NCBI GenBank assembly: GCA_013400975.1
Contig: WBMZ01011900.1
Span: forward strand, 41,774 to 105,773
Direction of reading: 5' to 3'
Length of the DNA stretch: 64,000 nucleotides
From: Atrichornis clamosus
Taxonomy: Eukaryota; Chordata; Aves; Passeriformes; Menuridae
Shown: piece by piece, positions 38,601 to 52,014 of the stretch
Layout: every line of letters starts with the position of its first letter
How positions within the stretch are numbered: position 1 is the first letter of the stretch
Notes under the pieces: generated by a model
Seen by the model: the letters and a program-made list of their open reading frames with translations, nothing else
Databases searched by the model: none
Told to the model about the DNA's origin: nothing
Translations under genes and position numbers: made by a program

Positions 38601-40024
38601 CTAACAGTGACTTGAGATACAAAGTCAGAGTGTGCAGCAGAACAAGAAATGAAATCAGGCCACTTTATTTACTCCCTATCACTACTTTTGAGGTAGAATC
38701 ATACTACTGAAAGAAAAAAATAACCACAACAAACCAGACTTTAATAGTGTGCCGAAGAATAAATAAGCACATCCTAGCCGCACCAAAAAAGGGATTGAGC
38801 ACACTCCTGTACATTGTCTATGGTGGCAGATTTACAGCAGAACTGCAAATTGAATGCCAGCAGGGTGACCCTGAAATACTGTTTAAAGCACACTGTTGGG
38901 TTTATTTTGCTTTCTCAAGCTGCTGCTGATAAAAAAAAGGAGTCTGGGGTCAGAAAATTAACTAGACCTACGATTATGTATGCACTTTGAGCTGTTACAG
39001 AGGAACTACACTTAATTTTTGACTATGAAAGAAATGCAAGCTGACACTTACAAAGTGTGCAATCTTTTACCCTCCTCTTCCTTCTTTTTCATTTTCTGTC
39101 TTGGCGATGTTTGGTACGTTTCATTCCACAGAAATGCCTACAAAATGCATTCATGACCTTCATACACACAGTTGGCACAGTAATAAATTTTACACATCTG
39201 AAATACATTGATTACAAACTTTTGTCATGACAAGTGAGAAGGAAAACCCACCATTCTTGTGCAGCAGAATGCAACAGCATGCATTTAATGAATAGCAAGT
39301 TACTGAACTCAAATATTTATTTAATGTTTACAAGTTTCATTTATTTCATTAATAGCTTCAGTTTCTGAATGTAACTGGGGAGAACTGTGCTGTTTTATCT
39401 CCATAAAACGAAGCACTAATTAAACCCTTAAACTAGAATTCAGTTGCTGTTTCTGCCTCTTCCCTACAGAGGCCTCAGAAATCACAAAATTCTTTGTCCT
39501 TGGGGTCACTTAAAGCAAGCAGAGCAAGCTTCCAAATGCTGGTATAGGTGACTTTTAGAAATATTCCACAATAACAGCCCCCAATGAAATAAATCCATGA
39601 ACATGTGTATAGTAACTCAGCAGCAGCATGGATGTTTCAAGATGAGCTTCTATCAACATTGTTGAATTGTGTCTCTATAAACAGTTTAGAAGTCTAGAAG
39701 ATTTTACTTTAACATATGTAATTGCATAAAGTATGTTTATAGTATCTCCTGAGTCTTCCGTATTGGAATTCGCTTAATGTAAAGCTATTGAACAGCATTA
39801 TATATATGTATATATTAAAGATACTGTTTATACGTTCATCACGTCACAGACAACTTTCAAAAATAAACTACAATGAATTATGAAATGTAGAACTCCCACT
39901 GGAAAAAACTTTGACTGTGTCTTTTTAAAATTAATTCTGCCATATGTTGGGAAAAAAACTCTTGCAAACTGCTCAGGAATGCCTCTGGAATGACTCTGGG
40001 GAGGTGAACGAGCATTCATGATAT

Positions 40025-40350
40025 TTGATAGACTTAAAACTCCCGTGCAGTCGGGGTTTCTTGAATTGTAGCAGGCAGAGTTTAAGCTCTCATCTTACAA
40101 GCGGGAATTGTGCCAGGTCTCTGCTGGGGGAGAGGGAGGGAGGGAGGAAGACCGGGAAGGCAGAGAACAATGCTGCCATTCAGGCTCCCCATTCAGCCCA
40201 GCCACATCTGTTTACATGGCCTGCGCCCACCTCTGAAAAGGGTGGTCCTCTCACCTCCATTTCATCTCACATGGCCCTGAACGGCGAGCGATCTGAAAGC
40301 TTTTCTGCTGGAAATCTGCAGTTTCAAATTTATTTTATGAGACCACAGCT
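40025..40350. promoter_or_regulatory. CpG/GC-richer patch, possible regulatory element
   Basis: In an AT-rich, CpG-poor surrounding this ~325-bp patch carries a visible cluster of CpGs (in CCGTG, TCGGGG, GCGGG, ACCGGG, TGCGCC and AACGGCGAGCGATC) and a G-quadruplex motif at 40126-40144. A 120-codon frame covers it but opens at TTG and resembles nothing known. Local CpG retention with structured G-runs is compatible with an enhancer or an orphan CpG-rich promoter. Conservation data would be needed to say so. No TATA box is placed convincingly. Confidence 0.35.
40126..40144 (+). other. Putative G-quadruplex motif
   Basis: GGGGGAGAGGGAGGGAGGG: four G-runs with loops of 3, 1 and 1 bases. Short loops usually favour stable parallel quadruplexes. 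It sits inside the CpG-richer patch. Confidence 0.8.
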
Positions 40351-43300
40351 GAAAGACAGACTAACAATAACATGTGCACATTTCTAGAGTCTGGTTTGGA
40401 TTTTATTGTAATCTGAGAACAACTGTAATATTGTCCCGAACTCCCCAGTTTCAAAATAAGTCTAGCACAGAGGATATTGACACTGAACTTGGGGGGCTGA
40501 ATTTTATACTCGGTCTTCCAATTACTTAGATTTTTTAAGAGTTTTTCCTCTAATATCATGTTGTGCCTTGAATATTTTTTAAACAATACTGACTACACTC
40601 AGAGAAGGACTAGAAAGTATATTTTACCAAAAAGCATTTTCATCTTGCATTTTGTCATTCATATTTAGAGTCCGTATCTTTACATTCTGCACTTCAATAA
40701 AAAGTTCATGCAGAAATACTGTGACTACAGTAAATTTGAGTCTATTTAGACACCAGTTCTGCAACTTTCAGACTGAACATCACTTTATACAGCAGATACT
40801 TCATAGAAACAAACGTAGTTAAGGATAAAATGACCAACAGACCAACTCCAGATTTTTATTTGAATCAAAACTTCAGCTGATGTAAAATGATGTATGTCCT
40901 TCAGAGTCAGAAGAAGCCTGTGGTAGCCAGGGAAAGCAGGACATGCTAAAAGCCCCTGAAGCCTATGGTGGACCACTCTGAGTGTATCAGTGTGTGATCA
41001 AGTTTTATGAGGCAATATATAAACTTAAAGCAAACTTTGTGCATTCAATGTCAGCATGATTTGTCTCTGCTGATTAACTTATGAACTTATAGAAGTTTTG
41101 CCCAAATAAGAAATGCAGGCTCATATGCCTGCCAAAAACATCACAGTAATTGTACCGTAAAACTGCTAAGTCTGCAAGTGTACTGTAATTCATGCTGTCA
41201 GTGGTATGATGGTATCACAGTACACTGAATATATAATACAGAAAAAGTCCAGTAAGTTCCAAGGGAGATTACAAAGAGACGGTCTTAAAGAAAAAAGCAA
41301 GATAGTCTACTACTTATGAAGTATTAAATGGCAGAAAATGAAATAGAGACAAAATATGAAAAACCTGAAAAAGAGTCTCAGAAGAAGATTACTGAGATGT
41401 GAGCTCTTATTCTCAGGTGAATTGCTGTGAACTTGTTTAGTGCTTGGTGATTTGCTGTGCAGACCTTGTACATTCAGTTCAGTCTGGCATTCCAGCTTAC
41501 AGAAGCCAAACTGTATTCAAGATTAGCTTATACTATGCTATTTACTTTCCTGATGCTTTTCTTCTAGGTTCATCAGTTATCATGATAATGGCATGACCTT
41601 ATAAGTAAAGAGAATCTGAGTGAAAATTTGCTTATTCAGTACTAAACTTGCTCAGTAATGGCTGTCACATTGTTTTGAACTTCTCTTCCATTAAGACATT
41701 TAATCTAATGATTTCTTTATGCACAAAGCAATTATTTATTGAAAGGTCCTAGCAGAACCAGGAACTGTTCAAGTGGAGCACTGTTGTCTTCTCTGGTTTT
41801 GTTTAATATAAATGGGACAGCCTAAATATAAATGAACAAAGGACAGAGAAATCCTCTTCCTTGTTCATGTTCCTATATAGTACAAGAAAAGAGAAGGACC
41901 TTGACTCTAGAGAATGTGTGCTGTGGTTAAGTAAGAAGGACCTGCCAAAGGGTCCCAGGGTTTCGGAGATTTACCAGTCTGTGCCCATCTCAAACTAATG
42001 TTTGTTTGACTCATAATCTACAATCACACCACCTACATCATTGGAGGAAGGGAAGGAGGGCAATGAATAGCACTAAGACGTAAATTTAACTGTATTAGTT
42101 TGTTACTTTATACAGCCAACATAGATCTAACTTTGTCACATGTACTGTTGTAACCAAACATAACAGCACAACTGGTAAACAGGGTACTGTTATCTCAGAT
42201 GTACCATTCAGGAGAAAGGCAGTCTGTACTAGAGAAAAAAAAAAAGACATACTGAGTGAAATCACAGGCAATATGAATCTAATTTGAATATAGGCACTCC
42301 CCAGGAGCATTGCAGCCTTACCACAACAGCATCCTTGAGAGTAACCTGCCCTCTATTCAAGTCCAAAAAAGCCTTGCCAGTGACATCAGTGGGGCCAATA
42401 CATCATCTTGAAAGGTCAAGATTTACAAAATAAACTTTGATATAACACCAAAAACTTGCCTGAACATTAAATATTTTAGTATCTGAAGCATAAATCGTGC
42501 ACTGTACTGCAGTTGCATGCAAAAATAGGCATCAGAAGGGAAGTAACCGAGGTAAAGGAGAAAAATAGAGTTTTATCAAAGCTGCAGCACAAAATCAGGT
42601 CATTAAACTCAACTAGCTTTTTTTCTTTCTTCTTCTGCATTAATCTTACAGAGGCTAAAATACTACTTCTGTTGAAGAAAAGAGAGTAATTTAGGTCTGT
42701 AGTGAAAAGTTATCAGAGTATGACCAGCTGAAAATTCAAGTTAGACATAGCCTAGAAAATAAACTGAAATATTTCAAAGGGAAGATTTCAATTTAACCTC
42801 AATGAAAACATTTCTTTTCATTGACAAAGAAATACTCACACATCCCCAGCATATAATACTTCTCACAGAGGTAACACTACTAGGCAGTGACCACTTTTAC
42901 CATGCTGCCTGTTGTAGATAAAGACCATTTAAACTGTGTCTGTCTGGATGCTTATGTTACTCACTTGAACATTTGAACCTGTTGCTTGAAGGGGAGGGGA
43001 TAGAGGAAGGTGAAAAGACTATACCGCATTGCTAATCCCTTGAGCCATCTGGTGACTTGAGGCCAGGCTTTAGATTATGCATATATTGAAAACCTATTCC
43101 TTTCATTCATTTCTTCCCTGTGCCAATTTGTCATTGGCTTTTTTACTGTCAAAGGATTCCTTGAAGTTAATCACAGTGAGAATCAATGTCTTTTCATGCC
43201 ACAGTAAATATTCACTCTGGAAAGTGATTATTTTTTACTCATTTCTTCCCCTCCCCTCTACTACTTGCAGTGATTTGTAAAAATTGCTGATACATTTTCA

Positions 43301-45762
43301 CCAAGCTGAGGTGAAAACAAGGGAAACTTTGTCTTTAGCAAAGATGAAAATAACTAATTTCTTTAGCATTTCTGTCTAATCTGGATGAGTTTTACCAGAT
43401 GACGTACACTGAAATGCCCATGGTATGCAGGGCTTAAGAGAACTGTTCTTAGACACCACCTTATAATTCAGCTATCAGAGGCAGCATTTACGTGTTTAAT
43501 TATCTAGGAACCGATCTGCATCTACAATTGTACATCACAAGCCTCTCAAACCAGCTAAATTTTCATCCATACCAATACAGCACATTGCACATTAAGCCTG
43601 TCAAAAAGACTGATGATTTTCTACAGCATGCATGAATTTTTCATCTATTGACACACGTGGTTCTATATGAAGCCAAATCAATAGTGACTGTCATGAAGCA
43701 GCAGTGAAACTTCACAGCTGTTTGACTTCAATAACTTTCCTACAAACTCAACAAAATGACACCTCACAACTCTGAAGTTAACTTTCAATGCCTTTTGAGC
43801 TATTTCTAGGTTTGTGCATAAGCTAATTTTTTATATTGTGTTCCCTAAAGTAGCTGCAAAGCAAATCTGTCATAAATGTGCTGGTGCTGTGCACTCTTAA
43901 GTGAAATCATGTTCTGCTGCCTGTTCTTCCCATATATTAATTAATTCTTCACAGTCCATTTCTGGCTATATGGCAGATCTGATTTGTGAACCTTTCTTTT
44001 TCAGATAACCTTTAAAAAAAAAAACCATCCTTTTCACTGCTAGATCTGTTTTGGAATAGCAAAATTAAAAGAGAAAATCATAAATCAGAGCAAAGGTAGG
44101 AAAAAGCATAACAAAATATCTGAGAAAGGCTCTGAAACACCTCTGGAACTTGGGAGCCTGAGTAGATTTTAAGGGTAATCCAAGAAATAAATAGGTTTTT
44201 GGGAAGGATACTTGAGTTTTTAAGCATTTGTTCAGGAGTACTTCCAGCAGGAAGGTAAACCCCACACAAACACTCACTCATTCCCTGGTGGTGGGATGGG
44301 GGAGAGGAATGGGAATGGCACAAGGGGAGATACTCCTGGGTTGAAGTAAAAACAGTTTGGCAGGGAAAACAAAAGTTATACATGAAATCAAAGCAAAATA
44401 AGGAACTAATTTAGTACTTTCCATCAGCAGGGAGGTGTTCAGCCAAGTTCATTACCCATAAAGATTACTTGGGAAGAGAGACTCCACAACTCCAAACATT
44501 CTCCCCTTCCTTCTTTTTCACAGCTTTTACTGCTGAGCATGATGTCACATGGCATGGAATATCCCTTTGATCGGTTGCGCTGCACAGTGCTGACTCTTCA
44601 TCACATGGATGTAACACAGAGACCCAAGTCTAAAGTTCTTGTTCCATCTTTCAGACCTGAGACTATTAGTGCGTCAAATTTCATTTTACAAGAATGAAAT
44701 GTTCACCATTCTGGCGTGAAAAGGAAAACAAAGGATCAGTGATATGATTAAAAACCAAAAGTAACAAAATAAAATATACATACCATTACTGACTGTGAAC
44801 ATTCCACTGACCAGCCAACAACAGCACATTGTAACATGGTAGTTGAAAATAACAGCCTGAAATAAACACACTTTGTGCTTGATGCTACTTATTAATTAAA
44901 AGCCCTGCAAACTGGAAATTATTATTAAGCAGTTGGTATAGCAATACCTCCAAGGGGTACTAAATGCTGTGGCAGAGGTTGTAGAAGCATACAGTTAGAC
45001 ACAGATAAGATCAACATAGCCTTTGGGATCTGAGGTACTAATTAGACTCAATAATCATGAATTATAAATTAGTATTCAATATTATTTTGTCTGGCCTTCA
45101 TCAAAGCAAGGCCCACTCAAACAGTAGCCTCTTGCAAATTCATCTGTAGTATTTATTAAGATTTGTTCCAGTTTCTACTCTAAGCAGTACAAAACCAAAT
45201 TCCCACTGAACTAGAGTGAAACACAAAGTCCAAGCAAAAGGCAGGATGGTCACTATAAGAAATAATGAATTAATTTTATTTCTGCTGACTTATCTGCAGT
45301 AGCTATTGCCTTTATATCATAAACCACAGAATCCTGTGACTATCTCTATTGTCAAATATAAAAGTGAAACAAATTCTTGAAAAAGGTAGCAGAGGATAAG
45401 AAATGTATTTCTACCATCAGTATCTCCAGAATCCAAGACTAAAATAGTATTGACCAATTTAAAAACTAAAATTATTGGATAACAAAAAGTATGAGAAAGA
45501 AAAAAAATGCTCACTTTATAAGCCATAAATGAGCCACTAATTGACAGGAGCTGAAAAAATCCTTCTCTTGTTAGCTAGTTATTTGGCTGTGGATTCTGCT
45601 GTTCTGTCCTCTGAAGCATCTGGTATTGGCCATTACCAGAGATCAAATAGAGGACCAGATGGTCTCTTGGTTTCACTCATTACAATGGTATGACCGCTGA
45701 AATGTAAAAGCTCTTCAGAGAACCAGAAGGAGAGCGTTTACCTCTGAATGCCTGATCTCTTA

Positions 45763-45824
45763 AGGAAAAAAAGATAAAGAAAAGAAAAAAGGCGGGGGGG
45801 GGGAAATAAAAAAGAATAAAAAGA
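45763..45824. repeat. Purine-rich simple repeat with G10 run
   Basis: A-rich purine sequence (AAAGAAAAAAGG, AATAAAAAAG) interrupted by ten consecutive G residues at 45794-45803. The long G homopolymer is prone to slippage and sequencing error. Confidence 0.85.
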
Positions 45825-48800
45825 CTCATCATAACTCTGTGAATCCAAGAGAATAGCAACCCAATTTACCTCAAGGACATATGGGTGCAGAAGAAGTCAA
45901 ATTACTTGTGAACTTTCCTGTGAAGGATCTGACCTTAGCACATCTTTGAGGCTTTGGGTTTATATTATCATAAAATACTATACTGAGAATGATTTGGGAA
46001 GCTGAAGCAGGAACCAGTGGTGTCCTGACAGGACAATATTGTACCAACCCCTCAGTACAGTGCTGTATTCCTGTCTCCCAAGTCAAGCTGCCTGTAATTT
46101 AAAAGCAGTATACATTATCCCATGGGTTTGCTTCATATCAAAGGGCTGAAGGACTAGTAGGGGTTAGATGGCTGAAAATGTCATTCCCAAGAGCGGAAAA
46201 AATTGGCATCTCAGAGAAGGGTGATGTGGGGAGCCTCAGAAGTGCTGAATATGTGTATTGTTTCCTTTTTGTTGGCTTCCAGAGTCTTTCTGGTGTTCTA
46301 GGTATGTGGGCTCATAATTTAAATTTTCCTTTGTAAAAGTGTAGTCACTATAAAAAATATGGACTTGACAGAAGTAAAGGAGTTGGAATAAAGTAAAATA
46401 ACTTCATATTTGGGCTTGCTTTGTGGTAATGAGGCTCCAGAACATTTCTTCCTCTTTTCTAATGTCTCTGTAATGATGGTTCTCAAGGAGCCTGGTCCTG
46501 AAAGTGTCACTCACCTTAGCAATGGGGGATAATGACCACTCTGACTTCTGCATGTAGGAGTTTGGGCAGAGCTTTTTTGGTTTTCATCCCTTTTTAACAT
46601 CTAAATAAGAATTATTTATGTCTTAGTTACTGTTTTGTAAATACAAATACCAAGTGTCTGAAATGTTTGAATATGGAAACAAGTTGAGGTCCATTTCAAG
46701 TTATAATGGAGTCAGAGAATGTGTATCTGGAAAGATACTTATGGAAGAAAAACAAATGAAGGCTATTCTTCCTTGGATAGATGAACAGGATGTGTGTTTT
46801 CCTTATCATCATGGTGATTTATACACGGTTGCTTCTCTCCCATGACATAAACTTCCAATATGCCAAACCTGCAGAACTCACTTGCCTCTTAAACATATTC
46901 TCCAGAGACAGAACGTGTTGCCACCCTTGTCTTCTCTTATTCTCCACCTTCCTACTTTCCTTTCTGATCCTAAACCCTCTGAGACCATTTTGTTGAAAAA
47001 CAAAGCCCCAAAACAACTGCATTGACTTAAGATATAACTGGCATTGGGAGATCCAGCTACTTGTGTGTCTCAAGTGTTTTAGGAAGTGGTACATACTAAA
47101 AATGGTATTGAAAAATACTGATTCTCAGTATAAGAAAGCAAATTATAAAATCACACCCTGTCAACATATAAGCAAGGGAAATATGCTATTGCATATGGCA
47201 TTAATGCTCTTGCTCAACAAAATCAATACTATATGGAAAATACAAAGTCTTCAGCACCTGTTTGCCTTTTGTTTTTAAAAAATTCCTGTGCAAGAGAAAC
47301 TTTTCTGAGCTTTCTAAGGCTATTGTTTAGAAGGGGAGGCAATGAGGACAGAGTTGTGAGCCTTACCAAACCTCTGGGAAAGAGGGAGTGATCCTGTTGC
47401 AGTGCTGGGGACAACTGATGCATCCCATTTTCTTCAGTCAACAAGGGATGTAAATATTCTTACGAGAACACTGGAGATTCATACTCAAATCCTATTGCTC
47501 CATAATATGAATTTAAGTGCCTAGTTTTCTACGTGACCTAAGAAAAGCCTTAATAGAAAGCACAGCAATGTGGATTTGTTAAGTTTTCTATTGCTTCTCC
47601 TTCCCTTGTTTGTTCATTTACTAGATGGATCACATTTCCATTGTGTGATTTTCAGATACAATCAGATACAACAAGGACTGGCTTGTAGAGGAAAGTGATG
47701 GGGACGGTCTTAAAAATAGCTAGTACCTGGATGATAATGTTATTAAACTACTTTGTACCATATTCCTTCTCACCATGTCATGTTTATTTTTCAGATGAAA
47801 TGAAGAGGAACTGAGTTTAAGAAAAGGTCACATAGGAAATAACTTTTAGAAAAATGCCTACTAAATTATTTATTCACTACCATGGGTTCTCCAATATACT
47901 AAGGATTGTATAATAACTTGCATATTGGTGGGAGGGTAGAAGGCTATTTTGGAAACCTCTGGCCAGATATGGGTTTTCAAATACATAAAAAATAAATACC
48001 AAGAACTGTAAGCACGGCATGACAAGAAATTCAGAAATATATCTTTTAGATGGAAAATTGAAACAGGAAAAAGAAAGAAAAGGGAAAATACTTTCTGCTG
48101 AAAGATCTGAAAAAGATCTGCTTTTTCCAGGTAGCATTAAAAAGGAGACAAGATTCTGCTTTGCTTCATCATAGTTTTCCTTTTGGGGCTGAGTGCCAAT
48201 TTACTAGCAAGTAGCATGTGGTCTGAGTGACAATCTATTTAGTCTATTTCAGTGATCCTGGCTTTTGCATTATATAAATAATGGGGAAACTGCACGAATT
48301 CCTGCATTTCACATCCCACATCAGCTCCCAAGGCTCCTTCCTCAGTAACTTGGAAAGCCTAACAGAAAACAGATGAGGATACTCAGTTACTCAAAAATAG
48401 TATTTTAAGGAAGAAAATGAGCTGTGGAGGTAACTCCTTCACCTCGTCAAATTAAGGAAGTTTACTTTCCCACCCACATAATAACAAAAGGAACTATCTA
48501 TCCCAAAGTTATCTTTTTGCTCTACCGCAAAGCCATAGCATTAAAATATCATCTGAGAAATAATATTCCCAACATGGGAGTTCAAAGACCAAAATATGTA
48601 TACAGTCTTAACAACATTTGTTTATTTTCACTGAGAAAATTAATTTCTTTATATGTGCCACATTCTTGCCAGTATTTTTTACTGGTGAAGTCATAATTAC
48701 TTCATTAGTGACGATAAAAACATGCTGGTTATTCCCCCATATCCTTTGTGTATTCCTACCAACCTGTGCTGTGTGAAGCTTCAACTGGATACAGCTCTTA

Positions 48801-51536
48801 CGTTTGTGCAGGTAAAAAAAGTCATGTCACAAGTTGTCTCACAAAGCACCCACAGAGAATATTTTCACTGCCAAATGTATGTGTTAGTGCTCACTGGATT
48901 AAATAACCAAATAAATAAATAAGAAATACCTACCCCTAACTGATCCCTCTGACATTTGGAGGCATTTCATGGTTATTTCATTCTTCCCTCTTTTCTCTCT
49001 GTTTTTGTCCATTGTGTTAGGGTTCTGGGAGAGAGAAAATACTTGAATTCCTTAGTGAGGCTTTTCTGGTATCCATTTCCTTAGAAATGGGTCAAACGTG
49101 TTATTAGAAGGGATCTCTCCTATTTGAGTTCTCACAGGAAGATTCAGAAATAAGAAGGAAAAATTCTATTACCTCCCCTAATTCAGGGGGTACAACAATC
49201 AGAAATTTATAAAGTACATGCAATTTCCATTAAAACTTTCTAAGGGGGCACCTTTGAAAGTGGCAGCATTTGTTATGCACTTTTTCAGAAATAGGAGATT
49301 TATAAGAAATTTCATAAGAAATAAATATTCCTAACTACCTAATTTTAAAACAATTTTCAAATAGAACTCATACATTAGAAGCAATACATTGATATTGTTG
49401 CGTTCCCTGCCTAAAATAGTGTTTCATCATTCATCCATCCACAGGGATTCTTCCAGATTTGGACAAAAGCTAGCAGGCTGAGCTCATAAAGTTACTATTA
49501 CTCTGACATCACTTAGGAACTGAAGGCCCCTTTTCAAATGGGATGTGTGACATGCCTGGACTACAGCATAAACTCGGATAATTGACAGTGGGGCCCAAGC
49601 ATCTGGGTTAGCTTAGCAGCAGATGTTCACAGACACTTTCTAAATGCATTCTCATGCTTCTGTGTTCTGCTGTTGCACTCCAGAGGGTATGTCACTAAAT
49701 TTCTGAGAACATCTCCTGCATGTTGTAAAGCTCAGCTGCTCTCTGGTTAGTCCCCAAGCTTTCCTTGTGGGGACATGGCAGGGAATGGAGGATTTGAAGG
49801 AAGTGACCAGGAGATTATTAACATTCCTCAGTACTACAATGGGAGAAAGCACAAATAGGAGCAGAATCAAGGCAAGCTAGTCAGACCTGACAAAATTATT
49901 ATTTGTTGTTGATATGTACCTTGGTGTATTAGTGGGAATGTGGGAAGCAAGACCAAAAAAAAAGAGGAGTCTGGTAATACTGCAGTGAGTGTGTACCCCT
50001 TTGGATTTCTATCTTTTTGAAAGTCAAAGCACTTTGGCTGCCTAATCCTCTGAGACAATATCACCAATTAGACTAAATCTCTGAAACTTAGAGGGGCTGG
50101 AAGCACTTTTTACTTGTTTGAGAAAATACAGGTGATAGGGCATCAGAATGCTAAAGATAAGGTGCAAGAACTAATCACCTCGAGAGTATTGCCTCAAATC
50201 AGAAGTGGAAACAGATGTGTATTTCATTCTTACCCATCTCTTTTACTATATCTATCTCATTGTAGTAATTTTGTAGTATCTCACTCCTGACAATCTAAAA
50301 ATAAAACAAGGACAGTGAACTGAATCTACTCATGCTATAAAATTTCACATCTGCTGACAGCTTGTTTCCTCCTCAGTCTCTGTGCTATCACTATTCAGGG
50401 GATCATCAAGACAGAGATGCTCATACAGAAAAATGCAACTTCTGTAATGTGTCAGTCACAAAACTATCTCAAAGGAAAACCACAATTAAAAAACTAGAAA
50501 TCCTTTAAAGATAGTGACATTAAACACAGATGACATTCAAAAGAATACAGGACAGATCTACTATGAGTATTGATATGGAAAAAGTACCATAGCTTATGGA
50601 TGATGCTGCAAAAGCTGTGGTTTATAAGAACAGCTGGGTTTCCCTTGAAAACAACAATCACTCTCAGATATATAAGCATGCCAGCTTAAAAATAAATGCA
50701 GTCACCACAGATACTGAAAGCATATAACTAAACATGAAGAACCTGTCTGTGCTTAAGGTTGTGGGCAGCACACATAAGACATCATGCACTACCCAAAGCA
50801 ACCAATTAAAAAAAAAAAAAAGGAAGCTCAAAAAGGATGGAATTTTGAGTCATCATTAACTTATTCAAATGTATTTAGTTATATCTTGACATACAGGTCC
50901 TCTACGCGACAGGACAGATACATTTTGACAGCACAGTGTTTAGAGGAAAAATAAAATATACAGTCACATAGACTGCACATTTCTGTATGCACAAGTAAGG
51001 ACAAGGAGAACCCCCTTGGGTGACTGTATAATGGAACTTTGCAAGTCCGTAGCTGGATTCATTACTTTGCACAGTATTCAGCAAAAAAAAAAGAAAAAAT
51101 AGCCTCTGTCAGCACTGAAGACAGTGATTTCATAAAAAAAACTTACTTCACAACAATGTGTTTGTTGTGTGGCTTTTGAGCTTCCTAAGTCTGCTGTGTC
51201 TGGAATAATGGCTCTGCAGCTGAACATGGCATCAAGAAAAGCCAGACCTATGTACTGGGACTGTTTTGGGTGTGCTTATGAGAGAAATCTGGATATAGAC
51301 TAGTTGTGACAACCCTTAATCATGAGGGGAAACTATTATCCTCAGCAACTAAGCAACTTTATTTCCCCAAGCTAGAAAAATATGCTACAGAAAATGTCCA
51401 GGTTCCCTACAAATCAATGCTGGACTTAGTACTGAGAGAAATTTTTGAAAATTTTGTGTTTCAACCCTTTAGACAAGATCCCACATTCATGTGATTACAC
51501 ATGAAATGAAAAAGAAAAGAATTTTCTTGTGAATTA

Positions 51537-51755
51537 AACACTACTAAAAGATAGGGAACAGGTTAAATGTTCATCTTTTGCAAGTGATGAAAAAATTTTT
51601 CTGTCACAAATCCCACATGGACCTGTTCTGAGACCCACAGTGTTCAACAGAATCATAAACTGTTAGAAAATTCAAATAATGACAAGAAGAAGCTTGAAGA
51701 TAGTACAAAACTACTCAAGGTAGTCAATTCAAAAGTGAGCTGTAAAAGAGACTCG
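51537..51755 (+). mobile_element. Ancient CR1-like LINE RT remnant, 5' part
   Basis: A decayed plus-strand CR1-like reverse-transcriptase fragment. In order, the DNA follows the family's coding blocks. AACACTACTAAAAGATAGGG resembles the NWLKDR segment, and AACAGGTTAAATG the following RLNG. GGACCTGTTCTGAGACCCAC reads GPVLRPT, continuing VFNRIIN, against the family's GPVLGPTLFNIFIND. Then LEDSTKLLKVVNSKVSCK stands against the family's FADDTKLLK-V-SK-DC, with the catalytic DD eroded to DS. Frames are broken by stops and indels, so it is inactive. Identification is by recalled motif order and spacing. The similarity resumes at 51961 after an interruption. Confidence 0.72.
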
Positions 51756-51960
51756 ATTTTAAGCAGCTACTTAAAGACAGACACCAAAATAAAGACAGAC
51801 ACCAAAACTGTGCCATCCAAAACACATAAGAGCTTATAAACTTATCAACCACACAGTCTGCCTGGTGAGTTAATGCCTGGACAGGTGTGCCAGAGAAGGG
51901 AAAACCATCTCCCTGAAGTCTTTATAGCTTCTGAAAGCACCCAATACCATTGATAGTAGT
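51756..51960. other. ~205-bp segment interrupting the ancient LINE
   Basis: Sequence that does not fit the reverse-transcriptase pattern on either side, although the family usually has only a few codons between the flanking motifs. It includes an exact-but-one 18-bp tandem duplication (51773-51808). No target duplication or terminal repeat is evident at the edges, so it could be a decayed insertion, a rearrangement or very diverged LINE sequence. Confidence 0.45.
51773..51808. repeat. 18-bp tandem duplication
   Basis: AAAGACAGACACCAAAAT followed directly by AAAGACAGACACCAAAAC: two copies with one difference at the last base. It is a recent-looking slippage or duplication event inside the segment that splits the old LINE. 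Confidence 0.92.
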
Positions 51961-52014
51961 GGAAGACTGGTACAAAATGGATCAAGAAAAAAAATTATAA
52001 AATGAGAGTCATGC
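51961..52014 (+). mobile_element. Ancient CR1-like LINE RT remnant, 3' part
   Basis: The reverse-transcriptase similarity resumes here. One frame reads TGTKWIKKKNYKMRVM, against the family's ATKWQMKFNVDKCKVM, the segment that normally follows the FADD-containing block closely. Order and strand match the 51537-51755 fragment, so both are read as one element split by about 205 bp. Similarity ends after CATGC at about 52014. Confidence 0.6.

Larger units (their letters stand above)
32647..51536. other. Gene-free unique sequence
   Basis: Nearly 19 kb in which I can support no gene. It holds a GC/CpG-richer patch with a G-quadruplex motif (40025-40350), a pyrimidine-rich, GC-richer stretch at about 38180-38340, a purine/G10 simple repeat (45763-45824) and assorted short A or T runs (for example around 42236-42245 and 50809-50821). 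The stretch at 35220-35450 is less AT-rich and could be a decayed repeat, but I cannot classify it. A possible upstream continuation of the LINE at 51.5 kb may begin near 51222, where the DNA reads EHGIKK. Confidence 0.5.

Noticed and set aside
40025..40387. 120-codon plus-strand open frame over the CpG-richer patch
   Set aside because: It opens at TTG. The openness reflects higher GC, and there is no recognisable protein motif.
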